The notes under the pieces were generated by a model that was not told the origin of the DNA, did no database searches, and saw only the letters and a list, made by a program, of their open reading frames with translations. A DNA stretch of 64,000 nucleotides from an uncultured Pseudomonadota bacterium (lineage in GTDB: Bacteria > Pseudomonadota > Alphaproteobacteria > RF32 > CAG-239), in contig CACWQS010000007.1 of NCBI GenBank assembly GCA_902763155.1, positions 1 through 64,000 of the forward strand, written 5' to 3'. Below, in pieces: positions 9,685 to 19,429 of the stretch; position 1 is the first letter of the stretch, and every line of letters starts with the position of its first letter. The translations under genes and the position numbers were made by a program.

Positions 9685-11379
9685 ATGAGTAGAGAAGAAG
9701 ATAGAGAAACTTTGGAAAAGTTTTTTAATTGTGTCAGAGAGCAGAATTATCAAGATATTGAAGAAGCATATAAAGCCGTATGCAAAATGCCGGAATGTTA
9801 TAGTCCTGATGCTCAATATCACACCTATGGAAAAGCTTACTATATAGATGAAAGAATTTATCCAACCGAAAATAATGTAGATTTTCATCCGTATATTAAA
9901 GGTTATTATGATATGGCAGTTACAGAACAGATGAGTTGGGGAATAGAAGTTTCAAGAGACTTAAAAAGGATAAAAAAGTATAATGATTCAGCCGAGTTTG
10001 ATGGAACTCGTGAATTAGTATTCTTTTTGAATAATTATCGCTATCTTAAAGATACATTAGAAAAACAGGGAAAAGAAATTTTCAGACCGGATACTTTTGA
10101 TAAATATCCGTTTTTGGAAGATTATGTTAAAGGAATTTTCCGAGATGATTATGATAGTGTTACGCAAGATGCTGCACAATGCAAAACAATACCAGAATTA
10201 GTTAAAAACAAAGATGCGGTAAATAATTATTGTAATAGAGGTATCTTTGTATATAACCCAACAGAATATTGGGATAATATAGAAAAAAGGTATGAAGAAT
10301 GGGGAAAACAAAAATGGCGTGAAATATATACGGAGGCTGAAAATGAAACTTTCAAACAAGGAAATATAGCTACGCTTTCAGACGAAGAAAAGAAATTTAT
10401 ATTAGAAAATACCGAAAACGCAGATAGAGCTATTGCAGTTGGCAAAACAGTGAGTAATGAAGTTCTGGATAATTGGGATAATCCGGTTTTAAAGGCAGAA
10501 ATTCTTTTTGCAAGAGCGGAAAAACCGGAAAAACTTTCAGATGAAGATAAAGAATTTATATTAAAATGGAGTGAGTCAGATAAAACCCTTGAGGCTGTTG
10601 CTAAGGTGTATGATTTTAAAGCACAATCCGGTGAAAAACTAAAGGTATTACTTCGTTGTGTTGAGCATAAAGAAATTCGTAAAGATATTGCCAAAGAATA
10701 TATAGACTCGTGCAAGGGGGATGTTGCTTACAGTTTTCCGATTTCTCGAGTTTTTACCAAAGAAGAATTTGAGCAAGCAGTTGAAGATTATAAAATCACG
10801 CAATATCGTCGTGAAAACGAGAAGTTGAGTGCTGAAAATACGCAATTAAAAGAAGAACATAAAAACGTAGAAAAAGCAAAAACAGAACTTGCCGATGAGC
10901 AGACGAAATTTCAGCGTTATGTTAATGACAAAAGCGCAGAACTTAAAGCTAAAAGTGAGCAGCTTGGTTTTCAAAAAGATATTCCGGTTGTTTGTTTAGG
11001 CTCGCAAAAAGAGGTTGATTCTTTTGCTCCTGAGCGCAAAAAAGAACTTTTCGCCAAGATGAAAGAGGAAATGTTGAAAAACCCGAATTTAAGGGAAGGG
11101 CATTTGGTCGGAATGTGTAAAATTTATGTTTCCGAAACCAATACACCGGAACAGAAAGCCGAGTATTTTGAAGGTTTGCACGAAGTTCGTAAATCTGGAA
11201 CAACTAATGCCGAAAAACGCGAAATGGCGCGCACTTTTGGCCGCGTTTTAGAGCGCAATCAGGAATTAGCCAAAGACGAAGCACTAAAAGGTTTGGCTAA
11301 GATAGATTACAGCGCCGTTGGATATACACCAACAAAACGCGGCTTTAGTAAAAACAGTAAAAGTGATTTAGAAAAATAA
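9685..11379 (+). CDS. Uncharacterised coiled-coil protein, 564 aa
   Basis: I do not recognise a family. The protein is hydrophilic and cytosolic by appearance, with no signal peptide or membrane span. The N-terminal 200 residues are rich in Tyr, Asp and Phe. A repeated phrase, LSDEEKKFILENTE and LSDEDKEFILKWSE, is spaced about 60 residues apart near 238 and 298. A coiled coil occupies about 375-430 (ENEKLSAENTQLKEEHKNVE). The C-terminus is basic and Ser/Lys-rich. The start at 9685 is chosen because AAAGGAG lies nine bases upstream; the earlier in-frame ATG at 9664 has no ribosome site. It is transcribed alone, directly behind the structured RNA and terminator at 9412-9659. Function unknown. 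Confidence 0.8.
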   Translation: MSREEDRETLEKFFNCVREQNYQDIEEAYKAVCKMPECYSPDAQYHTYGKAYYIDERIYPTENNVDFHPYIKGYYDMAVTEQMSWGIEVSRDLKRIKKYNDSAEFDGTRELVFFLNNYRYLKDTLEKQGKEIFRPDTFDKYPFLEDYVKGIFRDDYDSVTQDAAQCKTIPELVKNKDAVNNYCNRGIFVYNPTEYWDNIEKRYEEWGKQKWREIYTEAENETFKQGNIATLSDEEKKFILENTENADRAIAVGKTVSNEVLDNWDNPVLKAEILFARAEKPEKLSDEDKEFILKWSESDKTLEAVAKVYDFKAQSGEKLKVLLRCVEHKEIRKDIAKEYIDSCKGDVAYSFPISRVFTKEEFEQAVEDYKITQYRRENEKLSAENTQLKEEHKNVEKAKTELADEQTKFQRYVNDKSAELKAKSEQLGFQKDIPVVCLGSQKEVDSFAPERKKELFAKMKEEMLKNPNLREGHLVGMCKIYVSETNTPEQKAEYFEGLHEVRKSGTTNAEKREMARTFGRVLERNQELAKDEALKGLAKIDYSAVGYTPTKRGFSKNSKSDLEK

Positions 11380-11395
11380 AAACTTAAATTCCAGC

Positions 11396-11430
11396 AAAAG
11401 CGCATGGGTTGTATAATCGGTGCGTTTTTG
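11396..11430 (+). terminator. Probable intrinsic terminator
   Basis: Imperfect stem AAAAGCGCA / TGCGTTTTT with one bulged G, T-rich downstream, just after the gene ending at 11379. Confidence 0.5.
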
Positions 11431-11603
11431 TTTTATATGTTTTTTTATCGCGATACATCTCAAATTCTTAAAAACTTATAACTAATCATAAAATTTCTAA
11501 ACGGGGATTTAGATAATGATATTTGTCGCATAATGTATATTATGTATAGTTACATACATGTGAAAACTTAATTTAGTTCATTATTGCTCAAAATATCATG
11601 CAG

Positions 11604-13187
11604 TTAAATCAGCGATGCGTTAATAAGTTGGCGCGTATATTGTTGCTGCGGATTTTCAAAAATTTGCTTTACATTACCAACTTCTACAACAACGCCGTTT
11701 TGCATAACTATAACTCTGTGAGAAATTGCTTTAACAGCGCTCATATCATGAGAAATAAAAATATATGATAACTCATATTTTTTTTGCAAACATTTTAGTA
11801 ACTCAACAATTTGTGCTTGTACCGTTACATCTAAGGCTGACGTAGGTTCATCTAATAATACAATTTGTGGGCGCAAAATCAAAGCTCTGGCTAAAGCAAT
11901 ACGTTGACGTTGACCGCCGGAAAACTCATGCGGATACTTATTTAAAACCTCTGGTGATAATTCAACATCTTGTAAAATCTGCAAAATTTTCTGTTCTTTT
12001 TCTTCATTTGTCATATTTTTGTAATGCACATTTAAGCCTTCACCTATGATATCGCGCACATTCATGCGCGGATTAAGTGAATTGTAAGGATCTTGAAAAA
12101 CAATTTGTATATCTTTATTAAATAGTTTATTTTCTTGAAATATATTATTGTTTTTAATGTATATTTTTCCTTTGTGTTTTATAAGATTAACTAAAGACAT
12201 CGCTAGTGTGGTTTTACCGGAGCCGGACTCGCCTACTATACCTAAAGTTTCTGCTTTCCCCAGCTCTAAAGATATGTTATTTACGGCCTTTAATTCTTTA
12301 ATTACCCTACCCCAAAAATTCTTCTTTTGTGGAAATGTTACTTCAATATTTTCGGCTTTTAATATAATATCTTCGTGTTTTTTATTATTTGTATTCAATA
12401 ACAAAGAAGATGATATTAACTTTTTAGTATAATCATCTTGAGGGCGATTGAAAATCTCATCTGCCGAACCATATTCAACGATTTTTCCCTGATACATAAC
12501 TGCTATATTATCAGCTATATGGCGAACCAAACGCAAATTATGGCTGATAAAAATGATGCTCATATTCAACTTTTGTTTCAACTCAAGTAGCAAATTGATA
12601 ATTTGCTCTTGTATTGTTACATCTAAAGCAGTTGTCGGTTCATCGGCAATCAAGATGCTGGGGTTATTGGCAATTGCCATGGCAATCATCACTCTTTGCC
12701 GCTGACCGCCGGAAAGTTCAAACGGAAAAGCATTTATCTTTTGCTCCGGATTAGGAATTTTCACGGCTTCAAGCAATTCAATTGTTCTTTTTTTAACTTC
12801 TGCGGCTGACATTTTTTGATGTAATGTGATACTTTCGGCAATTTGTTTACCGATTTTATGCAATGGATTGAGCGATGACATCGGTTCTTGAAAAATAAAA
12901 GCAATTTTATTGCCGCGAATATGGCGGAAATTTTCGTTATCTAAACCTATAAGTTCTTGATTTTCAAATATAATTGAAGATTCTTTGCTATGAGATGCTT
13001 TAGGATATGGCAACAGTCCGAGTATGGATAATGCAGTAACCGATTTACCGGAACCGGATTCACCGACAATACCTAATATTTCACCTTGACTTAAACATAA
13101 ATTAGCATCGATAACGGCTTGAAAATGTGTATTATTTTCTCTCTCAAATTTAACTGATAAATGTTTTATTTCCAATAGATTATTCAT
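11604..13187 (-). CDS. yejF: Oligopeptide ABC importer, fused double ATPase (YejF type)
   Basis: Two complete ABC ATPase domains in one chain of 527 residues, as in YejF, which energises import of oligopeptides and microcin C. Each half has Walker A (GESGSGKS, then GESGSGKT), a signature (LSGGQRQR, then FSGGQRQR), Walker B (ILIADEPT, then VLLDEPT) and an H loop (FISHN, FISHD). The ATG at 13187 overlaps the upstream yejE stop as TGATG, implying translational coupling; an in-frame TTG one codon earlier is less likely. The binding protein YejA and second permease YejB are absent here. It is the last gene of a long minus-strand run. Confidence 0.92.
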   Translation of the reverse strand: MNNLLEIKHLSVKFERENNTHFQAVIDANLCLSQGEILGIVGESGSGKSVTALSILGLLPYPKASHSKESSIIFENQELIGLDNENFRHIRGNKIAFIFQEPMSSLNPLHKIGKQIAESITLHQKMSAAEVKKRTIELLEAVKIPNPEQKINAFPFELSGGQRQRVMIAMAIANNPSILIADEPTTALDVTIQEQIINLLLELKQKLNMSIIFISHNLRLVRHIADNIAVMYQGKIVEYGSADEIFNRPQDDYTKKLISSSLLLNTNNKKHEDIILKAENIEVTFPQKKNFWGRVIKELKAVNNISLELGKAETLGIVGESGSGKTTLAMSLVNLIKHKGKIYIKNNNIFQENKLFNKDIQIVFQDPYNSLNPRMNVRDIIGEGLNVHYKNMTNEEKEQKILQILQDVELSPEVLNKYPHEFSGGQRQRIALARALILRPQIVLLDEPTSALDVTVQAQIVELLKCLQKKYELSYIFISHDMSAVKAISHRVIVMQNGVVVEVGNVKQIFENPQQQYTRQLINASLI

Positions 13188-14200
13188 CAATTATTTTTCC
13201 TCGTATCAAGAGCATCACGGACCCCCTCGCCTATAAAAATCAGCATTGAAAGCAAACCGGAAAGGACAATAAAAATACTTATTCCAATCCATGGAGCTTG
13301 CAAATTATCTTTACCTTGCCGCACCAAATCTCCCAACGATGGATAATCTTCCGACAGTCCCAAACCTAAAAAATCCAGTGCACTAAGAGAGGTTATAGCT
13401 TCTGCCATAATAAAGGGAATAAATGTAACCGAAGTAACCAAAGCATTCGGTAAAATATGCCGGAACATAATCCGTAAATTCCCTACTCCCATCACTTGTG
13501 CTGCTTTAACATATTCAAAATTACGCAATCGTAAAAATTCGGCTCTCACCATACCTGTTAGGCCGGTCCACGAAAATAACAATAAAATTACCAGTAAACT
13601 CCAAAATGTCGGTAAAAATACACTGGCAATGATAATGAGAATAAACATTTGCGGCAGAGAATCCCATATTTCAATGACACGTTGTAATATTAAATCGGTT
13701 TTACCGCCAAAATATCCCTGCACTGCTCCGATGATAATACCTATAACCGAAGAAATTGCAGTTAGCAAAAAGGCAAATATTACTGATAATCTGATACCAT
13801 ATAGTATGCGTGCCAAGATATCGCGTCCGGATTCATCCGTCCCGAGAATATGTTGTGAATCCGGAGCAGACGGAGTTGCTTGAGCCAGCTCATAATCTAC
13901 CGTATTAAAAGAATACGGTATGAATGGCATTATCATCCACCCGTTTTGTTTTATATTTTGCTGAATTACAATATCTTTATAATTAGCTTCAGTTGGAAAG
14001 TCTCCGCCGAATGATTCGTCACTATAACTTTGGAATATCGGAAAACAATAATTATTTTTATATTTTATTATCAATGGTTTATCGTTGGCAATTAATTCAG
14101 AAAATAATGAAAACACGAAGACTAAGGTAAAAATAACCAAAGCCCAGAAAGCACGCTTATTTTTTCTAAATTTTGCAATTTTTTCCCGATTGACAATCAT
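13187..14200 (-). CDS. yejE: Oligopeptide ABC importer permease YejE
   Basis: Inner-membrane permease of 337 residues from the DppC/OppC family. One N-terminal span (about 18-38) is followed by the long YejE-type periplasmic segment, then GTDESGRDILARILYGIRLS. A five-span permease core follows, with the ATPase-contact EAA-like loop EYVKAAQVMGVGNLRIMFRH. The 50-70 residue insert before GTDESGRD distinguishes YejE from ordinary OppC. It starts three bases after the upstream stop and overlaps yejF. Its usual partner YejB is not in the window, so it needs a distant partner or forms an unusual homomeric pore (inference). Confidence 0.92.
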   Translation of the reverse strand: MIVNREKIAKFRKNKRAFWALVIFTLVFVFSLFSELIANDKPLIIKYKNNYCFPIFQSYSDESFGGDFPTEANYKDIVIQQNIKQNGWMIMPFIPYSFNTVDYELAQATPSAPDSQHILGTDESGRDILARILYGIRLSVIFAFLLTAISSVIGIIIGAVQGYFGGKTDLILQRVIEIWDSLPQMFILIIIASVFLPTFWSLLVILLLFSWTGLTGMVRAEFLRLRNFEYVKAAQVMGVGNLRIMFRHILPNALVTSVTFIPFIMAEAITSLSALDFLGLGLSEDYPSLGDLVRQGKDNLQAPWIGISIFIVLSGLLSMLIFIGEGVRDALDTRKNN

Positions 14201-14202
14201 TT

Positions 14203-16194
14203 TTATTCTACAATATTTCCCTGCAATTTTGCTTCATCATCAATAAAGTTTAGATCATCTATACCGAAATCTTCCTCAGAAATTTCTTCATCTTCAAATT
14301 CTGTATTTTGTTTCTTAAAGATATCTGCCTCATCTTCCGGTAAAGAGGTATTGATTTTCAACCATTCTGCGTACCATTTGGTAAATTTTTCCGAATGATC
14401 AATATCAGCCCCACTACTGAGGTAATATAACTTTCTGCGTAATGCCTCATACAAACTGCCATGAATATCGAGTTTTTTGGGCTCACATTGTTCCTTAGGG
14501 TGGAATAAATATTGAGATAAAATATTGTTAGTCGGGCAAAATCCCATGTTTACTTCAGCTTTTTTCTGATGTTTATCATGTATTGCCATACCTACCAGTC
14601 TGTTCGCCATGAAATTATCAATAAAATCTTGATATTTATAGTTTTGGAAGTTATTAACTCCGGAAGTTCCTTGTATAACCATTACGGTATCGTCCCATAA
14701 ATTTTTTTCTCTTAATTTATCAATAAACTCTTCTAATTTACCATATAAACAGCGAGTTTGTTGCAAATAGGCTGTTTGACGTTGCTCGGTATAATCTGTC
14801 TTTATCCAAGGCAGATTAGCCATATCCAACCATTCTTCTTGCGGTTTCAAACGGCAATACTCATCATATATATACATATTCGACGGAATATCGGCAAAAA
14901 CAAAATATGCCTGTCTTCCACTATCTTTTAGAATATCATCAAACAATATATCAAAAGTTTTGATAGAATTAACCACATACAAATTATTATAATCTACGCC
15001 TACCATCGGCACTCTGTCGGCATCAATTACCGATGCTAATGTGTGGTAAATTGACGACATATTAGTCAATAGATGCATACTCGAAAGCCACTCTACCATC
15101 AAAATTTTGGTCTTTTCCCAAGTAGATAAAGACATTGAGTAAATGTTGGTTGGTTGATTAATCTTTTCAATACAACGTGTTACATTAATTTTATGATTAA
15201 CATGACACATATCAAAATCACGTGATTTATAGGCTGAAATCTGAAATTTATTCTTTTTGAAAATATCATATAGTTGATTATCTTTCAAATAAATATATTC
15301 AGTGCGTAAATTACGAAAACGCCAATATTCCGACAAAATCCGCGTCTTTAATAAATGTTCACTGCTATGTTTATTCGACATTGGATTAAAACTGATAACC
15401 ATATTGCTTAAGTATTCATGTTCCGGAGTGTATGCTTGAGGATAATTAGTAAACCCATTTTTCTGATAAAATCCTTGAATTAAGTGTTTAGTATACTGTG
15501 CATCGGAAAATTTTAAGCCATTTAAGTAAGAATATGATACCAGATTAGGAAACATAAAATATATAAATCGTTTATTACCATTTTGACGTATTGTTTGCGA
15601 ATTATGCGATTCCACAAATTCGTGCGGCTCTGTATGACGCATATAAGTAACATAAACATCAGCAAATAAAATAATTGCAGCCAATGTTAATAGCCCTTTA
15701 AATAATATTTTGTCTTGAGCAAAAATGGCAAACACAATCGCAGCTAAGACAATACCTACAACGATATAAGTCGAAACGTTGTAAGAACCAAGATTTATAG
15801 TTTGTTGCATCTGCGAAAATTGATTAAACATCGCATATACAAAACCAAATGTAATAAACGAAGCAAAGGCATATTTAGTTATGGAATGTTTGTTTAATAA
15901 CCAAACAATTATCGAAACAACAGGCACTAAGCATAACAAGCTTAACAATACTTCCGGAATAGGTAAAACAGAATTATGAAAAACCTCTACGTTACCGGAA
16001 CCGGCAAATAAAATAAAATCCGTTGCCAGCAAACTTAGGCAAAAGATTATAATGAATATACTTTCAATTCCTCGATAATCCTTAAACTTTTTTTCCAGTT
16101 TTTGACCTTTCCGCGAAAAACGCCCGTCATAGTCGTGACTTAATGGTGATACGGCTCTCGAATTATCGGTTTTGTTCAAGTCATCCAAAAACAT
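14203..16194 (-). CDS. Sulfatase-fold membrane protein, probably catalytically degenerate
   Basis: A 663-residue protein with about five N-terminal membrane spans (about 45-65, 80-100, 105-125, 140-158, 165-182) and a large soluble domain. It resembles alkaline-phosphatase-superfamily phosphoglycerol or phosphoethanolamine transferases. The order of elements is kept: a buried strand (FIYFMFPNLVSY), an ADIPSNMYIYDEYC segment where active members carry a His-Pro motif, and VMVIQGTSGV where active members have a G-D-H-G metal site. The D-H pair is replaced by T-S, and the Glu normally ending the first strand is missing. The C-terminal 50 residues are acidic. It begins one base after gatB and ends two bases before yejE. 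Probably not an active transferase; perhaps structural or regulatory. Confidence 0.7.
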   Translation of the reverse strand: MFLDDLNKTDNSRAVSPLSHDYDGRFSRKGQKLEKKFKDYRGIESIFIIIFCLSLLATDFILFAGSGNVEVFHNSVLPIPEVLLSLLCLVPVVSIIVWLLNKHSITKYAFASFITFGFVYAMFNQFSQMQQTINLGSYNVSTYIVVGIVLAAIVFAIFAQDKILFKGLLTLAAIILFADVYVTYMRHTEPHEFVESHNSQTIRQNGNKRFIYFMFPNLVSYSYLNGLKFSDAQYTKHLIQGFYQKNGFTNYPQAYTPEHEYLSNMVISFNPMSNKHSSEHLLKTRILSEYWRFRNLRTEYIYLKDNQLYDIFKKNKFQISAYKSRDFDMCHVNHKINVTRCIEKINQPTNIYSMSLSTWEKTKILMVEWLSSMHLLTNMSSIYHTLASVIDADRVPMVGVDYNNLYVVNSIKTFDILFDDILKDSGRQAYFVFADIPSNMYIYDEYCRLKPQEEWLDMANLPWIKTDYTEQRQTAYLQQTRCLYGKLEEFIDKLREKNLWDDTVMVIQGTSGVNNFQNYKYQDFIDNFMANRLVGMAIHDKHQKKAEVNMGFCPTNNILSQYLFHPKEQCEPKKLDIHGSLYEALRRKLYYLSSGADIDHSEKFTKWYAEWLKINTSLPEDEADIFKKQNTEFEDEEISEEDFGIDDLNFIDDEAKLQGNIVE

Positions 16195-16195
16195 C

Positions 16196-17656
16196 TTATT
16201 GTTCCAGTTTTTCTTTTACCAATTTATTAACCATTGCCGGATTTGCTTTACCTTGCGACTGTTTAATCACTTGTCCCACAAACCAACCGGCCAAATTTGT
16301 TTTGCCGTTTTTATAAGCGGCAACATTATCCGGATTAGATGCAATAACTTCTTCAACCAATGCTTCAATGGCACCGCTGTCTGTTACTTGTTTTAAGCCT
16401 TTTTCTTCAACTATTTTTTCCGGATTTTCTCCGGTTTCGCTCATAATTTCAAATACATCTTTGGCAATTTTACCGGAGATTACTTCTTTAGAAATAAGTT
16501 CCACCAAGCGACCGAGATTTTCAGCTGAAATCGGACTTTGAGAGATATCCAAACGCTTTTTATTAAGCATGGCAAAAAAGTCGCTCATCATCCAGTTCGC
16601 CACTTTTTTGGCATCATGACCGGCGGCGGCTTTTTCAAAATAATCGGCAATTTCTTTATTTTCGCAAAGCACCATCGCATCATAGGCCGTCAGTCCCATT
16701 GTTTCAACAAATCGTTGTTTTTTGGCATCAGGTAACTCAATCATCTCTGCTTTAACACCGTTAATATATTCATCAGACAACACCAACGGCGGTAAATCCG
16801 GCTCCGGAAAATACCGATAATCGTGTGCAAATTCCTTTTTACGCATCACTTTCGTTTGTCCGCTGGTAGGATCGAATTGGCGTGTTTCCTGTTCAACAGT
16901 TCCGCCGTTTTCATAAACCTCAATATGTCTTTTAGCTTCATTTTCAATAGCTTGCATTACAAACTTAACGCTGTTAACGTTCTTCATTTCGCAACGCGTG
17001 CGCAATTCGCTTGAGCCATAAGGACGCACCGAAACATTAACGTCGCAACGCATTGAACCTTCGTCCATATTACCATCGCAAGTTCCTAAATAACGCAAAA
17101 TCGAACGTAATTTACGCAAAAATGCTCCGGCTTCTTCCGGTGATCTGAAATCAGGCTTGGTGACAATTTCCATTAAGCCTACCCCTGCCCTATTTAAGTC
17201 AATATAGCTTTTGGTCGGGCTTAAATCGTGAATTGATTTTCCGGCATCTTGCTCAATATGCATACGTTCTATACCGATTGTTTTGCTTGTTCCGTCACTT
17301 AAATCAATTTTAACTTCCCCTTCTCCTACTATCGGGTAACGAAATTGAGTAATTTGATAATCGGTCGGCATATCGGCGTAGAAGTAGTTTTTGCGCGAAA
17401 ATTCAGAATATTTATTTATTTTGGCATTAAGCCCTAAACCGGTTTTGACTGCTTGATGCACACATTCTTTGTTTATAACCGGCAACATTCCCGGCATTCC
17501 GGCATCAACGAACGAAACATTGGTATTAGGATCATCACCGAACTCTGTCGAAGCACCGCTGAAAATTTTAGATTTGGAAATAATCTGACAATGAATTTCC
17601 AGTCCGACAACCACTTCCCATTTTCCTTTGGCGGTTTCAATAATATACTCAGCCAT
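16196..17656 (-). CDS. gatB: Asp/Glu-tRNA amidotransferase subunit B
   Basis: GatB binds misacylated Glu-tRNA(Gln) or Asp-tRNA(Asn), activates the side chain and receives ammonia from GatA. The 486-residue product shows the cradle domain ([31 protein letters not shown]), the central [14 protein letters not shown] motif and a C-terminal helical tail domain ([24 protein letters not shown]). The start at 17656 is preferred because AAGGAAG lies six bases upstream; an ATG eight codons earlier falls inside gatA and has no ribosome site. It follows gatA by one base in the order gatC-gatA-gatB. Confidence 0.97.
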   Translation of the reverse strand: MAEYIIETAKGKWEVVVGLEIHCQIISKSKIFSGASTEFGDDPNTNVSFVDAGMPGMLPVINKECVHQAVKTGLGLNAKINKYSEFSRKNYFYADMPTDYQITQFRYPIVGEGEVKIDLSDGTSKTIGIERMHIEQDAGKSIHDLSPTKSYIDLNRAGVGLMEIVTKPDFRSPEEAGAFLRKLRSILRYLGTCDGNMDEGSMRCDVNVSVRPYGSSELRTRCEMKNVNSVKFVMQAIENEAKRHIEVYENGGTVEQETRQFDPTSGQTKVMRKKEFAHDYRYFPEPDLPPLVLSDEYINGVKAEMIELPDAKKQRFVETMGLTAYDAMVLCENKEIADYFEKAAAGHDAKKVANWMMSDFFAMLNKKRLDISQSPISAENLGRLVELISKEVISGKIAKDVFEIMSETGENPEKIVEEKGLKQVTDSGAIEALVEEVIASNPDNVAAYKNGKTNLAGWFVGQVIKQSQGKANPAMVNKLVKEKLEQ

Positions 17657-17657
17657 T

Positions 17658-19118
17658 TTACTTCCTTTCAAACTTTGCATCGGCTTCTAATTTTGCCGCT
17701 ACATTGAAAATTGTGCCTTCGTCAAACGGTTTTCCTATTAGTTGCATACCGAGCGGTAAACCGTTTTGCGCCAAACCAATCGGCAAACTCATTGCCGGTA
17801 ATCCGGCTAAATTTATCGAAACCGTAAATACGTCGTTTAAATACATATTTATAGGATTTTGAAGCATACTTTCATCGCCTATCGGAAAAGCCGTAATCGG
17901 TGATGTCGGGGTTAGAATTATATCACATTGTTTGAATGCTTCCATAAAATCATTATAAATCAGTCGGCGCATTTTTTGGGCTTTGAGGTAATAGGCGTCA
18001 TAATAACCGGCAGAAAGAACGTATGTTCCTATCATAATACGGCGTTTAACTTCTTTTCCGAAACCTTCGGTGCGGCTTCTGATATATAGTTCATCTAAAT
18101 GTTCGCCTTTAGCATCAGCGCGGTATCCGTAACGAATACCGTCATAACGCGCTAAGTTTGAAGATGCTTCCGCCGGTGCTAAAACATAATAGGTGGCAAG
18201 TGCATATTTAGTATGCGGCAACGATATTTCTTTTATTATTGCACCGCGTGCTTTGAGCATCTCAGCAGCTTTATCCCAATATGCCGCCACTTCGGCATTT
18301 AAACCTTCCGGTCGATATTCTTTAGGTAGTCCAATGACCAAACCTTTAATATCTTCTGCTAAAAAACTCGTATAATCAGGAACCGGTAAATTGCAAGATG
18401 TCGAATCTTTGTCATCAAATCCGGCCATAGAGTTTAATAACAACGCACAATCGCGCACATCTTGAGCAATAGGTCCCGCTTGGTCTAAAGAAGACGCAAA
18501 TGCCACAATACCATAACGCGAGCAACGTCCGTATGTCGGTTTAATACCGGTTACACCGCAAAATGCCGCCGGTTCGCGGATAGAACCGCCGGTATCGGTG
18601 CCGGTAGAGGCCGCACACAAATGCGCTGCCACAGCCGCAGCCGAACCGCCGGAAGAACCGCCCGGTACCAAATCTTTGTCTTTACTCCAAGGGTTTATAA
18701 CCGGCCCGAAATAGCTGGTTTCATTACTGCCGCCCATGGCAAATTCATCTAAGTTTAATTTACCTAAAAATACGGCACCGTCATCAAGCAGATGTTGAGT
18801 TACCGTAGATTCATACGGTGGAATAAAATTATCTAAAATATGTGATGCCGCTGTGGTACGAATATCTTTGGTGCAAAATAAATCCTTAATACCAAGCGGC
18901 AAACCTTCTAATGAACGTGCCGTACCATTGGCATAACGCTTGTCGGCTTCCCTAGCCTGTTCCAATGCTTTTTCGCCACATTCGGTAATATAAGCGTTAT
19001 ATTTACGCCCGTTCTCCATATTATGTAAATAGGCCTCTGTTAACTCTACCGAAGTAAATTCTTTTTTCTTTAACCCGTCCAATGCTTCCGCAGCAGTCAA
19101 TTTTGTAATATCACTCAT
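17658..19118 (-). CDS. gatA: Asp/Glu-tRNA amidotransferase subunit A
   Basis: Glutaminase subunit of 486 residues from the amidase-signature family; it releases ammonia from Gln and channels it to GatB. The catalytic Lys-cisSer-Ser triad is visible: the Lys in [13 protein letters not shown] near 79 and the serines in the Gly-Ser-rich signature ([15 protein letters not shown], then [16 protein letters not shown]). GGAG nine bases before the ATG supports the start. It lies between gatC (six bases away) and gatB (one base away), so the three subunits can be made from one message. Confidence 0.97.
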   Translation of the reverse strand: MSDITKLTAAEALDGLKKKEFTSVELTEAYLHNMENGRKYNAYITECGEKALEQAREADKRYANGTARSLEGLPLGIKDLFCTKDIRTTAASHILDNFIPPYESTVTQHLLDDGAVFLGKLNLDEFAMGGSNETSYFGPVINPWSKDKDLVPGGSSGGSAAAVAAHLCAASTGTDTGGSIREPAAFCGVTGIKPTYGRCSRYGIVAFASSLDQAGPIAQDVRDCALLLNSMAGFDDKDSTSCNLPVPDYTSFLAEDIKGLVIGLPKEYRPEGLNAEVAAYWDKAAEMLKARGAIIKEISLPHTKYALATYYVLAPAEASSNLARYDGIRYGYRADAKGEHLDELYIRSRTEGFGKEVKRRIMIGTYVLSAGYYDAYYLKAQKMRRLIYNDFMEAFKQCDIILTPTSPITAFPIGDESMLQNPINMYLNDVFTVSINLAGLPAMSLPIGLAQNGLPLGMQLIGKPFDEGTIFNVAAKLEADAKFERK

Positions 19119-19124
19119 CTTGTC

Positions 19125-19412
19125 TTACTCCACTACTTTAGGAACAGCAAAATAATCATATTCTGTAGCCGGTGCATTTTTCAAAACTGCATCTTTACAA
19201 TGTCCGGCTGTTACCTCATCTTCACGCATTCTTAGCGGCATATCGTTTACCGCAATCAATGGCTCAACATCGTCGGTATTGATTTCATTTAGTTCTTCAA
19301 TCCATGTCAAAATTTTATTAAATTCTTCCTTTGTGGCATCAATCTTATCACTTTCAACCCGCAAACGCGATAGAAAGGCTATTCTTCTGACTGTTTCATT
19401 ATCTATGGCCAT
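19125..19412 (-). CDS. gatC: Asp/Glu-tRNA amidotransferase subunit C
   Basis: Small belt subunit of 95 residues, the usual length, that wraps GatA and stabilises the GatAB interface. The typical N-terminus (DNETVRRIAFLSRLRV), the central LTWIEELNEINTDDVEPL and the MPLRMREDEV segment are all present. GAGGAT precedes the ATG. It sits directly upstream of gatA and 17 bases after sppA. Confidence 0.95.
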   Translation of the reverse strand: MAIDNETVRRIAFLSRLRVESDKIDATKEEFNKILTWIEELNEINTDDVEPLIAVNDMPLRMREDEVTAGHCKDAVLKNAPATEYDYFAVPKVVE

Positions 19413-19429
19413 TTTATATCCTCTTTTTC

